A stretch of 64,000 bases of DNA from Tetragonia tetragonoides. Taxonomy: Eukaryota; Streptophyta; Magnoliopsida; Caryophyllales; Aizoaceae. Location: assembly GCA_038025085.1 (NCBI GenBank), contig CM076143.1, positions 38,237,001 through 38,301,000 on the forward strand, given 5' to 3'. The position numbers and the translations under genes are program-made. Every line of letters starts with the position of its first letter. Position 1 is the stretch's first letter. Under the pieces are notes generated by a model. That model was not told where the DNA came from. It did no database searches and saw only the letters and a program-made list of their open reading frames with translations. Of the stretch, positions 31,601 through 43,748 are shown piece by piece.

Positions 31601-34600
31601 ACATGTTTTTCCCTTACATGAGAAGGGGTCTGCATTTTCCCTTACAAGAAGTTCAATTACTTTATTTTGTTTGTTTCATTTCTTGTTGCGTATGCTTTCA
31701 ATTCAAAGTTGTGTTATCATAGTTTTCTTAAGATGATTGCACATTGAGTACGTTATACAAAGGTACTAAAATATTTTATGTTACTGCTACGATGAGAGGA
31801 CATGCTGACAATAGGAGGTGATAAGTACATCAATGAAGGAGCTTTTGGTGCCTTGGAGATGACAAAGTATAGGAGATTGTGTCCATATCGATGTTGAGCT
31901 GATGGATTGCTGTTGAGCCATCCAGGGATTCTGGTGAGGTGTAGTATTATATGATTTTAACAGTCTGAAGTTTTACTGTGCAAAAAAAAGGAAGCTGAAT
32001 AGATGGTCGCTTCACATAGAACCATAGAGGTGAAATGTTGGATCTGGCCGAGGGAAGTATCTCGAAGGATTTGTTTGGGAATTTATCACATCAAATTCTA
32101 GGATGGTATCTGTCGGGCATTTTTGTGTGAAGACACATTTGGAAACAAAGGACCATTAGTGTAAAAGCTTGGTCCATTGGATGGTTGTGATGTTACATGC
32201 ACATTTAGAAAAGGAGGGAGTTGAAGCAAATGTTGGAAAAGTTGGATGTATGTTTTGCGACAAAATATACTTGTATAGGACATCAAGTACATCAAGTGTT
32301 GTTCTTGATGATCCTATTTTAAAGAATGGGCAACATGGTCAAATGATGTTTAGTCTGACACTAATATCTGTGGAGGGTGTGAGTGACCGCCAATCCTAAG
32401 GGTATGTGAGAGTTTGCAAAGCATCAGTGTGGAACTCGAGGGCTATCCAACAAGGACCCTCATGGTATATTTTGAGAGAATGTTGTTGTAGGGAATGAAA
32501 ATTTTGAAAATCACACAACTTAATTATTTAAATCTTACTATTCATGTTATGATTAGCTGTCACTATCTTATGGACCATGGTTTTCCCCCTTACATAAGAA
32601 GGGGTTGTCGAAATATTGTTGTGTTTCTCTATCTGTGCTGCTTTGTGGTTTTCTCTGTCACAGGCCCACCCTTTCATGTGTAACAAAGACCAAGAAGGAA
32701 AATACATCTTCGCATGTTACATACTGAAAGTGGTTTACATTTGATAGACTTCCATTTAGCTTTCTTGTGAGTGAGAGTGAAAACATTGAAAAAAGAGATT
32801 TGAGGCCCCGGGGTGGGTGGGGAATCGGAATGCTTCAAACTTGCTTTGATCCTGCTCGGCTCACCTAGAATAGATGATGAGTAGAAGAGGACATAGTGAA
32901 AGACTTGCTTTGAGTCAGTCATGACGGATTAGTGCTGCCCGTTGTGAATATGGACCTTTATTTTAGGCAGAATGGTGGAGTTTGCACAAGGAGTGGCACT
33001 TCTTTCCTTTATTCATCATGAGTTGGTAAAAATATTCCTCATTTTCATGGCTGGAAGACTATGCAATGAATGGCTGCAGTTTTTCGTTTACTCACACATC
33101 AATCTCAATTTCAATATCGTGTGTCTTTGTGCTTTTTCAATTTCTTTGAACATTTATGATAATCAAAAGCTTCATGGTTGATATAGAATAATGCTTCTTT
33201 TTTTTTTTTTTTTTTTCTTGTCTTTTCTGTAATTAATTGGAGAGTATAGATTAAATTGTTGGTGAGCAACTAATGTTCGGATGTAACCAATTTATGCTTG
33301 CATTTTGTTCCTATGAAGTGAGATTATATTTGTGTGGTTTTCAGGCTTTCAAAAAGCTCACAACATTTTTCAAATCATTGGGAGTAAAGGCTGTTTTTGA
33401 TACCAGCTGCAGTAGAGATCTAGCCCTTGTAGAAGCATGTAACGAATTTGTTGTACGTTATAAGCAAAGCCAGTCCAGTGATGATGACAGATGTAAAACC
33501 TCTTTGCCCATGATATCATCGGCATGTCCAGGTATGGATCACTCTTAGCAAGAAGTGTTATGATATATGGTACACCACAGATTCCCCCCTGGGCCTGGCC
33601 AACAAAAAAGAAAAAGAAAAGAAAAAAAGAAAATTGCACAGTAAATGACAAACTCTGACCCCCCATTTTTTTTCCGTTTGTCTTTTCCTGTTTTTTGTGA
33701 ACTCAGGCTGGATATGTTATTCGGAAAAAACCCTTGGATCCTATATCTTGCCTTATATCTCTTCTGTTAAGAGCCCTCAGCAGACAATTGGGGCTGTCAT
33801 CAAGCGCCATCTCTGCCAGAAAATGTCTATGAGGTAATTAGAATTTTAGGCCCCCGTACCTTTCTGATGCTTGCTGGATGAACTACGCAAATTCTTGTGA
33901 GTCCTTGGACTACTTCAGTCCAAGACAAATAGAGGATATTTAAATTTTATTTGTCATTTGGTCTCTCGGTGGATTAATGGGTTATAAACAGGCCAGATGA
34001 AGTCGATCTCCACATGATAGAGAGATGGAGGAACTTGTCGCCTTCCTGAGTGTTCTTAGTTCTACCATTCTTGTCCCGACACATGATTATCGGACTTGGA
34101 TTGGGGATCCCTCTGGGGTCTTCTCTTGCAAGTCCTTACTCCATCAACTTAGCTTGCCCACACAGTTTCCCCATTTCCCTTTATCTACTCATATTTGGAA
34201 GTGTAAAGTTCCATTGAAAGTCCTTGCTTTTGTGTGGACTTTGGTGCGGGGTAGGTTGAACACCTATGATATGGTGCAACGCCGACGCCCTGGTTTGTCG
34301 CTTTTACCGGGTTTTTGTGTGATGTGTCGTCATGATGGGGATTGGGGAGGATTGCTTGCATTTTTTTGTTTTGTGTGAGTTTGCTAGGTCGTTGTGGGAT
34401 AGACTGCTGGGTGGAGAGAGCTATGCATGTCCTTCTACGGTAGGAGATTTCTTACAGCTGCGATTTGCAGCGATGAGGAGGAGGAGGGGTAAGGAGAGGA
34501 GGTTGTTGTGGAGGTGTTTTTGTATGGCCATTCTTTGGTGCATATGGTTGGAGAGGAACTCGAGGGTGTTCTCCGATATTGGGAAGCCTATAGATTATGT

Positions 34601-37600
34601 GTGGGACCATGTGGTCTATTTTGCTTCCCTTTGGGCTAAGGCCGCGGGGGGCTTTCAAGGGTGTGTCGCTCACATTTCATTTGTACTGCGCCATTGGCGA
34701 GAGTTGTAGATAGTTTAGATGCTATTGAGGATACCTTATCCTCCTTTTTGTATTCTTTATTGATTTGATTGATAAAGTTTTCTCTTATCTAAAAAAAAAG
34801 GCCAGATGAAGTGTACCATGTTACTGTGATGCCATGTTATGACAAGAAGCTTGAGGCTGCTAGAGATGACTTTGTGTTTGAAATGGAATATCAAGATGGA
34901 GATCATATGAACAGTAATCCAAGGGTTGCAGAGGTAGACTCTGTGCTAACATCTGGAGAGGTTTTAGAATTGTTAGAGGTAAAATAGAAAAGCTTAAGTA
35001 TAAGTTTTTGTTCTATTCCCCCCCCCCCCCCCCCCCCGGCCGCCCACTCAGTATTGAGATTATGACACCAATACTAATGCCTGTGTTTGATTTTGTTCAG
35101 TCAAAATCCGTGGATTTTAGTGCCTTGAATGAATCTCCTCTGGATAAAATGTAAGAAACAGCTAACGTTTTTGCCTCATGCTTCAGTTTGATTAAACATT
35201 GCTACTTACAGTCTGTATTACCATTGGTTTTCAGGGCGACCAATGTCATTGATGATGAACATCTTTATGGGGTTAATGGAAGTTCTGGAGGCTATGCTGA
35301 AACAATCTTTAGGCACGCCGCAAAATCCCTTTTTGAGAGGGATATTGAAGGATCTTTAGACTTCAAAATGATACGAAATTCTGACTTCCGTGAATTCTGT
35401 CTTGAAGTAAGTTCTTCCTTTTTACTCTTCGGAATACATGTACAAACTTTTCCAGTTGGATGACAATATTGTTTTACATATGAGAAGGTTTTGAAGGTAT
35501 TTTGAATAGATTGAAATTTTTTCTGTTCTGCTACTGCCTGCCTGGTCTGTTGTCCATACAAACATTGATGCTTTCGATCCTTAGCTTCATCTGCATTGAT
35601 GTTGGGAGGGGTTTCCTCTTGTATTCCATCGTATTCTAAATAAAGATTCTGACACTGATCTACCGGCACAGGTTGAGGGAAAAACTGTCTTGAAGTTTGC
35701 TCTTTGTTATGGGTTCCGGAACCTGCAAAATGTTGTAAGGAAAATTAAGATTGGGAAATGTGATTATCACTTTCTGGAAATCATGGCTTGCCCTTCAGGT
35801 TAGAGTAGTGCTCCCTGCTCTCGTGTTTTTATTTCTGATTTTGGAAATGCATCTTTTAAGATACATGCTGTGCCTAAACTAGAATCTGTTGTTGCAGGTT
35901 GCTTGAATGGTGGTGGTCAAATCAAGCCTAAGCGAGGACAATCTGCAAAGGATTTGATCAAGCATTTAGAGAGTGTTTATATGGAGAATGTAAGGACTTC
36001 AACTTAATCTGGGTTTTTGTTTTTAAATGCCTTGGTTGATCATGATATAAGGGGATTGTGGGAAATAAGAGTTCCATCTTGCCCAGGGATTGTGCTTGCA
36101 ATGGTTTACAAATAAATAACTTTGGTTATATTCCAAATAAAAAAATGTTTTCGCCCATCACATAGTTCCCTACCAAGGTTCAAAATCTTGGTATCGCGTA
36201 AGCGACGTTGCGTAAGCGGACTGATACAGGTGATGCATACCAAGTCGCGTCCATCACGGCATGAATTTTGGCATCGGCTGTATTAATTGAATTTATCGGC
36301 CATGTATCAGCCGTATTGGTTGCGTATCTGCCGTATCAGACACCCTTTGCGTACCAGGATATCGCGTATCAGTATTCCCAAAAAGCATTGCATGTTGATA
36401 CCATGTTCTCTACTTCTGGCGTTGGCAGACCCCCTAGCACATATTCACATCTGGAGAAACGGTTTTCCAATTTTTGTCTTAGATTTGTTTTCGTCTCAGA
36501 ATTAGTGGTGCATGGAAAAGTAGGAGCCCAGGGAATCATGCCTCATGTTCATTTACCTTTTGCTTCTTCTCAGAAGTATCTACCCAATGGAAAACATGGA
36601 GAACTTACCCCTGCACTGCAAGAAAAGGCACAGATAGTTGCCTTTCCATGACAATCACAGATCACAAATCTCACAATGGAATCAGAAGTATCTCCTGCAT
36701 GTACACGTATATCTTGAACCAACTATAAAACACGTAGTACCCTTCTGGGGTCTTCTCTTGCAAGTCCTTACTTCACAATCTTAGCCTTCCTTCACAGTTT
36801 CCTCAATTCCCCTTAGCCACATTTATTTGGAAGTCTAAGGTTCCGTTGAAGGTCTGAGCTTTTGTGTGGACTCTGGTGCTTTGGTAGGGTGAACACCTAT
36901 GATATGGTGCAACGCCGGAGGCCTGGATGGTCACTTCTACCGGGTTTTTGTGTGATGTGCCGTCATGATGGGGAAGATAGCCTGCATTTGTTTGTTATGT
37001 GTGACTTTGCTAGGTCTTTATGGAGTAGGTTGCTGGAGGGGGAGAGTTTTGTGTGTCCTGCCATGGTGGGGAATTTTCTACACCTTCGTTTCGAAGCGAT
37101 GAGGTGAGGGAGGGAGGGGAAATTGTTTTGGAGGTGCATGTATATGGCCATCCTGTGATGTCTTTGGTTGGAGAGGAACTCTCGGGTGTTCTGTGATGTT
37201 GGGAAGCCTATAGACTATGTCTGGGACCATGTGGTCTATTTGGCCTCCCTTTGGGCTAAGGCGGCGGGTGCTTTTAAGGGCGTTCTGCTTACCTTTGTAC
37301 AGCGCTATTGGCGAGATTTGTAGTTTTTTTGGTTGCATATGAGGATGCCTTATCCTTTTTTTTGTATTCTTTACTATAAAACCCGTAGTTTGAAATTTTA
37401 AGTTAGAAAATGGGGGTAATACCAATACCCGATCCTACTTCTATTCAAATGGGAAGGTTTTGTTGTGAAAATCTCAAATTGTCCCCCAAGGGAACACATC
37501 CATGTGTGGTTCTCCTTGTGTTGCATGTAATTGAGTCCAAGAATTAGCTTTGATTGCTTCTGGTTTTACAATGGCATTTATTACCCAAGATATAAGAAGT

Positions 37601-38098
37601 GTGCAAAACCACTCATTTCTTGATCTTTTCCTGCATGTAAATGGGTGAAGAGACTGCTAGGTTTGCTTTCTGTTGTTTGCATTTTTCCTTGCATGCTATT
37701 AAAGGACTATGTAATTCTAGTGGGTAGTGGCTACAAGAAGCCTCTATGGATATGCCTGTTTAGTTGTTGAAAAGGGAGATATTGAGTTGGGAAGAGTAGC
37801 AATATTGTTTACTGTGTGGCCAAGAGTAAATCTCAGATGAGATACAATACTATGGAGATGTAATTGGTCTGAGTCATTTAAAGTGAAGCATCGGTAAAAA
37901 AAGAGGTGTTTACTTTTCTCATTGGCTAACTTTGCTGTGTAACAGGTTCTGGTGGCTGATCCTTTCCAGAATCCCATTGTGAAAGGCTTATACGATGAGT
38001 GGCTTGATCAACCTGGTTCAGAAAATGCGAAGAAGTACATGCACACAGAATACCATCCTATAGTGAAAAGCATAACCTCTCAGTTGAACAATTGGTGA
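28606..38098 (+). CDS. NAR1: NAR1/GOLLUM, cytosolic Fe-S cluster assembly factor (iron-only hydrogenase-like), 480 aa
   Basis: Exons: 28606-28734, 29472-29545, 29932-30085, 33345-33531, 33707-33833, 34801-34978, 35101-35150, 35235-35406, 35672-35798, 35898-35989, 37946-38098. All have GT-AG junctions in phase and sum to 480 codons plus stop, close to the Arabidopsis protein. The start [17 protein letters not shown] is the family N-terminus. Cysteines for the N-terminal 4Fe-4S cluster are C24, C64, C67 and C70. Those of the hydrogenase-like cluster are C180 (SSACPGW), C236 (VMPCYDK), C397 and C401 (ACPSGCLNGG). The protein ends in NNW. NAR1 hands Fe-S clusters to the CIA targeting complex in the cytosol. 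Intron 3 is 3.3 kb. A LINE sits at the intron 5/exon 6 boundary, and exon 6 is assigned to the downstream copy of the duplicated acceptor. Intron 10 holds a second LINE. The rest of the reading frame is intact. Confidence 0.93.
30086..33344. other. NAR1 intron 3 (3.26 kb), no gene seen inside
   Basis: No open frame with recognisable similarity. It includes a 20-base T run at about 33199-33219. Two short segments near 31600 and 32580 resemble each other around TTTTCCCTTACAT.AGAAGGGG. Probably old insertion debris. Confidence 0.5.
34004..34799 (+). mobile_element. 5'-truncated L1 LINE inserted at the NAR1 exon 6 boundary
   Basis: Flanked by a 14-base target duplication AGGCCAGATGAAGT (33990-34003 and 34799-34812, one A ambiguous with the tail). 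The insert encodes the C-terminal zf-RVT part of L1 ORF2: [38 protein letters not shown] and CVMCRHDG. After a frameshift it continues with [17 protein letters not shown] and [12 protein letters not shown]. It ends with a 3' UTR, TTTTCTCTTATCT and nine A residues. No RT core remains. The duplicated target includes the AG of the intron 5 acceptor. Confidence 0.93.
35019..35038. repeat. Poly(C) tract in NAR1 intron 6
   Basis: About 20 consecutive C residues followed by GGCCGCCC, close to the acceptor of exon 7 at 35101. Homopolymer length may be inexact in the assembly. Confidence 0.8.
36160..36400. repeat. Degenerate GTATC/CGTA-rich repeat in NAR1 intron 10
   Basis: Words such as GGTATCGCGTAAGCG, GTATCAGCCGTATTGG and GCGTATCTGCCGTATCAG recur at short intervals. 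Reminiscent of the 13900-14035 repeat but not the same unit. Confidence 0.5.
36739..37372 (+). mobile_element. Second 5'-truncated L1 LINE, NAR1 intron 10
   Basis: Flanked by a 17-base target duplication with one mismatch, ACTATAAAACACGTAGT (36722-36738) and ACTATAAAACCCGTAGT (37373-37389). It encodes the same zf-RVT segment as 34004-34799: [45 protein letters not shown] and WLERNSRVF, with several frame breaks. The tail resembles that of the first copy (GAGGAT.CCTTATCCT) but lacks a clean poly(A). Confidence 0.88.
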
Positions 38099-40280
38099 AA
38101 CTCCTTACTGCACTTGGATTTCATTTTCTTACCATTGGTAATCTTCTTTTCCCAATGGCGAACTCCAGAAGTCTCGGTGCTTCTAACTTGTGATGATTAT
38201 ATTGGTGAGCGGCGATGAGCCAGTGACGTGGGATTCTTGGTGACCAATTTTGCCAGAGAAATATACTCAGAGGTGTACATAACGTAGGTGTAGTCTGTCC
38301 ATCTTTTATTGGCAGATGATAGCTCTGTAGAAAGTACATTCAAATCCAACTTTAAAATGTTCTTTTCGCACGTAATTCAAGCTGTACTGCATCCAGGTAG
38401 AACAATGCCGTTTTCCCCACTAGTCCTGTATCATAATCCGGTCTTCTAAGATTCACTCTGTGCTTTGGTAAGATAGAATGTCTTCTGTTCATAACATAAT
38501 TGTTATGACCCTGAATCTTATAGACATTATTGTCCATAAACGTCCTTTCGTTCTCAGCCTAGCTGAACTTTCCGTTTCCTCCGTTTATATTGCGTTTGAG
38601 TTTGTGACATCATAGAATATATTGTTCCTCCTCACATCACCAGACAGAATCCAGGTGAGGAGTAAGGCGTGACTGCGTGAGGCTCTACATGATTTTTTGT
38701 GGACTTGGAGAACCGAGTATTGTGTGTAAAAAAACAAGACTCCAACTCATGAGAGAGAGTTGATTGTGCCGACAAAAGTTTATCTATCTCTTTCATAGTA
38801 AGCAAATAAGCCAGGGCCGGTTTCTGGCAAATTCTTGGTTACACTTAAGCCATTGTCTTTTTCTTGTCCACTTGTAGCTTCTAACAAACCCAATTAATCC
38901 TTAAAAAAAATAATAATAATAAATTTAGGCTTCCTAGAAACTAACAAATGATGGAGAGAACCCGATATAAGATGGAGAAATTAAATATCATAAACTAGGT
39001 CAAATACCCTTTAATGTGATTGTTTCTCTCTAGCATTTATTTTATTTTAATTATTTATAATTTTCTTTTTGTTACTCTTTTTTCGCCTATTGATCTCTTA
39101 GTCTCAAATAAATTTTGCTGGTGACTAGTATAGCTTAATTACAAACTCTTAATTTATGTCATATTAAGGAGGTACGGGCATTAATTAGTTTACAGAGCCG
39201 CAGTGTCTAATATATCATTATAGCTAAGATATAATGTCATGTGTCACAAATCATAAGCAAAGAGCTAATCATCAAGAGGTTCATTTTGATTATGTATTAT
39301 TCTTACTTTGGTTCCTACTTGCATTAGAAGGTTCCTTATCTAAATCTTTAGCAAAATAGCAAATTAATGATGCGTTAGAGACATACATACCCTAGAAACT
39401 CTTGCTTCAATAGAGGAAAGGTTCCTTCCAATAACAGCAACTTGCAATATGCGTCCAAACATTCTCTTGATCAATTTTCAATTATTATTAGTGTACAACT
39501 TTCTTGGACGTTGTCTTTAAGGAAAAGGACACTAATTCATTAATTAATTATGATATCATGATATATATGGAAAGAGCTCAAGTTTATTGGCCAACATAAA
39601 GTTTCTTCACTTTCATATTCCTCTTTGTCTTATTATAAAAGGAAATCAAACCCAGCAAAAACTGGATGAACTTTAATTTTCTGCACTTCACAACTATTTA
39701 AATATTGACAAGTTGTAAGTTAAGTACTTCAAACAAGTTGACAACTTGCATAACGGAAACCAGTTCACCAATATGCATTAACAGCAAAAACATACTCACA
39801 AACATATATTATTACTTTATTAGATCCAATTATCTTTCTTTCTTTAGTAAATTATTAAGATCCACTGTTCTTCCTAGTTGCTCACTATATGTACTCACAA
39901 GTAGATGAAAGATATATACAAGACAAATAAAACAAAACAAAACGTACATGCATGTAGGATATTACAAGTTCCGTTTAGTTTGGCTGCAAAGTACGTGTAA
40001 AGTACAAAAATACTAATTCTGATTTTATTGTCCTATGTTTCTTCCATTCGTAGATGATATTGTTTGGCAGGCACTTGGTAGTTGGTAGTTGGTAGCTGGT
40101 TTTGATAGTTGGTAGCTGATTTTGTTAGTTGGTTCTTATCAACTTCTTGTGTTAGCTGTTTTGACTATCTAATAACAAAAAGATATTTGACAAAGTGAGC
40201 TGATTATTGGATGGTTAATTGGTCAAACAATTCAGATTGTCCAATAAATTGGCTAAAAAGCCACCAACTAAACAAGTTCA
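38099..40280. other. NAR1 3' flank and intergenic DNA, no gene seen
   Basis: The first few hundred bases after 38098 should include the NAR1 3' UTR. Beyond about 38700 the DNA is AT-rich with accidental frames only. A short GGTAGTTGGTAG-type repeat occurs at 40077-40130. Confidence 0.5.
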
Positions 40281-40299
40281 TAGTTTCATTTGGGATTTG

Positions 40300-40427
40300 G
40301 CTTGGCTTAACTTTGTGCTCTTTGATGACCCACCATTAGAATTACAGAAGATCTTCTTTGATGATTTGAGTGGTGTTGCTTGGCCTAGATTAATAGGTTA
40401 TTCAGTTTAAAGGCTTGTTTTATTAAA
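40300..40427 (+). pseudogene. LINE 3'-end remnant
   Basis: The frame contains FDDPPLELQKIFFDDLSGVA followed by WPR, corresponding to FNTPPAG...SSEDLSGVSWPR in the LINE at 15495-15935. Only the last part of the coding region survives. The adjacent tail is interrupted by the MITE at 40428. Confidence 0.6.
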
Positions 40428-41092
40428 GGGTAAAGTATATTGACGTATACTGAGATTTGGAGAAATTACAGAGAGGTATACCCACGTTTGACTAAATACA
40501 CCGAGGTATACTCTAATGAGATTATGATCACCTTTTTATCGTTGACAAAAGTCAAACTAATTTTTGAACATAAATACTCCTAGTAAACCTCACTGAAATT
40601 TTATAGAAAAAACTATTGTGCAATGATATATCCCACTTCTTTGCATCGCATGCTCATATATCTTTTGCTGATTTGTGTTATAGTGCTCCAATTTGTTACC
40701 TAGATCGACATAGTTGGCATCAAAGTCTCATAACTTTAGATCAATAGCTTTTTTTTGGTGCAGACACAAGATTTTTAACCTTTTGTAGTCAATTTTTTGC
40801 ATGGTGAGAGAACTATTTAAATCAAGCCGCGAAATTTATTAGAATCTAGTTGGCAAAAGATATACGAGCATGTAATGCAAAGAAGTGGGAACTCATTGCA
40901 TAATAATATTTTTGTAGAAACTTTCATTGAGGTATACTAGGGGTGTTTATGTCTACAAGTTAATTTGACTTTTGTCAACGGTCAAAAAGTGGTCAGAATC
41001 TCGTCAAAGTATACCTCAATATATTTAGTTAAACATGAGTATACCTTTCTGTAATTTCTCCAAACCTCAGTATAACTCAATGTAATTTACCC
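40428..41092. mobile_element. Mutator-type MITE with long terminal inverted repeats (665 bp)
   Basis: Begins GGGTAAA and ends TTTACCC. The first and last roughly 270 bases are imperfect reverse complements, sharing GGTTTGGAGAAATTACAGA-like, GTTGACAAAAGTCAAA and ATGCAA(A)GAAGTGGGA segments. Flanks are TTTATTAAA (40419-40427) and TTTATTATA (41093-41101), a 9 bp target duplication with one mismatch, as expected for Mutator superfamily insertion. No coding capacity. Transcription through it would give a long hairpin RNA. Confidence 0.85.
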
Positions 41093-41101
41093 TTTATTAT
41101 A

Positions 41102-43748
41102 TTTGTATCAAGGCTTAGGACACGTACTTTTGGACTGAAATTTGGAGATTTGAAATTGGAGAAAACAAGACTACAATATGAGCCTAAAATACATTAAAAT
41201 CGAAGGAGAAATGATCTTATCTTAAAAATAACACGTATAAATCGACAACTCTCTAATATTTGGGCATAACATAACCATCTTCAAACACTAAAATTGTAAT
41301 CAATAGAAATATTAATCAATAAAGAATTCAAAGCAAAAAGAATCACGCAAATCAAAGTTCAAAAGAAGGATCTAGCTGCAAAACGGGAAGTAAAGGGAGT
41401 GCTAACCTGAGCCGTTGAGTTTCACGGTTATTGCTAAGCTCCTAGAAGCATCATGTGTTGCTACAGAAACTCCTTTTTAGGGAACCATTTCCATTTTCCC
41501 ACCACAATTTCGCCCTAAACCCATAAATGTGACCCCTACATTCTTCACTCTTTTTTTTTCACGAATCTTCTCCACTTCCAACCCTTGACACCTCAAAGAG
41601 AGCCTAAAAGAAATGTTTCAAGCCTCTTCAAATTCTAATTTAATTTTCCTTGAAAATCATTAAGATTAAGATCGAAATCAAGACCTAGATCCAAAATCAT
41701 TGGCATTTAATTCTATTCCAATTCAAGTTCTACTTGAGAAACTTCTTTTCTACCACTTAAAAATTATTTTTTTTTAGACGACAATAGAGGCTAAATAGAT
41801 TACAATATAGAGAGGCTTTTTCTAGCTTTGATAGCTAACTTATGAGCACTACTAGTAAAAATCCTAGAACAATACACTAGTTTAACACAATAAAAGAAGA
41901 CGACATAGGGGTAAGATAACTTTAATACACCTGCAAACAGGAAGCATGTTGTTCTGAATCCCCTTCCAATATCTGTTGAACAAGTTGAAGACAATCTGTT
42001 GTTTTTAATATCATGCATTATTTATTACTTGGCCATGATTGAATGAAAGATTGGATCTTTAAATTTGTTACGAACTTCGATCAAGAATTATATCTTCAAA
42101 TAATTGGAGAATCGTTCTACGGATCAATACTTGAGTACAATAGCGATATTCTTTTCTTTTTAGGCTTAAGAATTTTGTACACTTAAAATTAGAGGTCTAT
42201 GTGAACGGTCAGATTAAAACATCCTAAGAACTGGTCTTGAATTATATTATCAATATGATACTTTGCAATGCACGAATTTTACAATAACTTATTTATAGAG
42301 ACAATCGCCAACAACAATAGGTAAAAAAACTACCATATTTATAACGTAAAACATTTCTTACCCAATGACAAAACAAAAGGAGGAGAGAAATAATAATAAG
42401 CTATTTTAAATGCCCAATTAGCAATTTAGCATTTTCTCATTATTTTTTGTAACGATTTTTTACAAGTTTGTTGAATTTTTTTCCCCTATCTATGTAACGT
42501 AAAGGGCATCTCCATCAAAAGTTTTTGGGAAGAGCTTTGTGCAGGCAAAAAAGCTTAAAGCTTTGATGAGGAGAGTGGCTTGGAGGGTCTTCCACAAAGC
42601 AGATTTGCCATTACAAACGACCCATTACAAAACCTCAAAGTGAGAAAAAGCAAAAAGTTAAAGAAACTTGCATTATACAGTTGGTCTACAGTTAACTAAG
42701 TCCACACACAAGACGGGTTGTGCCCTAAATATCTTAGAAGCATATATATATTGGGGCCCTGTGGAACCCAGCAAGCCCATTCCAAAGGCTGGCTTTCGGC
42801 ATCCAGATCAAAATGAGCTGTATCATTCCCCTGGCCCATCCCTTCATGCCCGTACACTCTTCTTAACCTTCTTCTTCCTCCAATGGCTGCTCTCTTCTTT
42901 TATTAATCAATCTTCCATTATTTTTTCTTTATTTACTTGGATAGCCCCCTCATTCTCTCTCTCTCTCTCTTCCCTTAAATTGTCTATATCTATGCTGTCC
43001 AAGGCATGAAAAAGGAAATTTTGGGTGAAGAAAGCAAATTAAAAGAGGTTAGAGATATTCTAAAACTAATATGGTTCAGTAAATGTTAATTGTTATACAT
43101 TGACTTGCAAAAGTATCACTTTTTATTTTTCTGTTATCTACATTTTACTTCCTTATCTTCCACATATTTAATGCTTCAATTTTTATGGTGCCTTAATTTA
43201 TGCTGAAAATTGTAATGCTTAATTCAAAAGGGTTCATGCTTTGGTTGTCTTGTTTTATTATCAAGCTTGTAACTTTTCGACATTTCATGAACTGGGTTTT
43301 TCTTACATTGGTGTTTTTATGCTAAACCCAGGTCTATATTGTATTCTGAAGCATAATTTTTCTGGGGTTAGGTTTACTGTTCTGTTGCCATAGTTTTTTC
43401 ATCCTGATGAATACAATTCTGATTTTCTCATGTTATAATTTGAATGGGTTTTTTTTTTCTTTTTCGCTTTATCTTGCCTATGAACTTTCACTTGCACAAA
43501 ATGATTGTGATTCCTGTTTGAAGAGGCTAAATTCAAGTATGTATGTGTCTAATAAACCGTCTTAACTTGGCAATAGTTAAATGTGGTAGTTTGGTAGGAT
43601 GATCTTTTGTAAATTTCAGTGTTGTGGTTAATCATCTATGACTAAGAGATGAAGATACTGATGAATGCTTTTTCAGGACCTATTTATGAAACAGGAGAGC
43701 CCATTTGGCCCTAAACGATGGATAAGTCATTGAACTTTTAACTCGAAA
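41102..43748. other. Intergenic DNA and probable 5' leader of the bZIP gene
   Basis: AT-rich, with no coding frame of recognised type. A CT-rich stretch (42953-42972) and a possible 5' UTR exon ending near 43046, joined to an acceptor CTTTTTCAG at about 43675, would place an intron in the leader of the gene starting at 43749. This leader intron is inference. Confidence 0.4.

Noticed and set aside
36268..36651. 127-codon frame in NAR1 intron 10
   Set aside because: It spans the GTATC-rich repeat and shows no domain; the exons on both sides join in phase without it.
42480..42660. GGGCATCTCCATC edge resembling a MITE terminus
   Set aside because: No matching inverted terminus or target duplication could be found downstream.
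42668..43009. 113-codon open frame upstream of the bZIP gene
   Set aside because: It ends in a CT-rich low-complexity stretch, has no recognisable domain, and lies where a 5' leader is expected.
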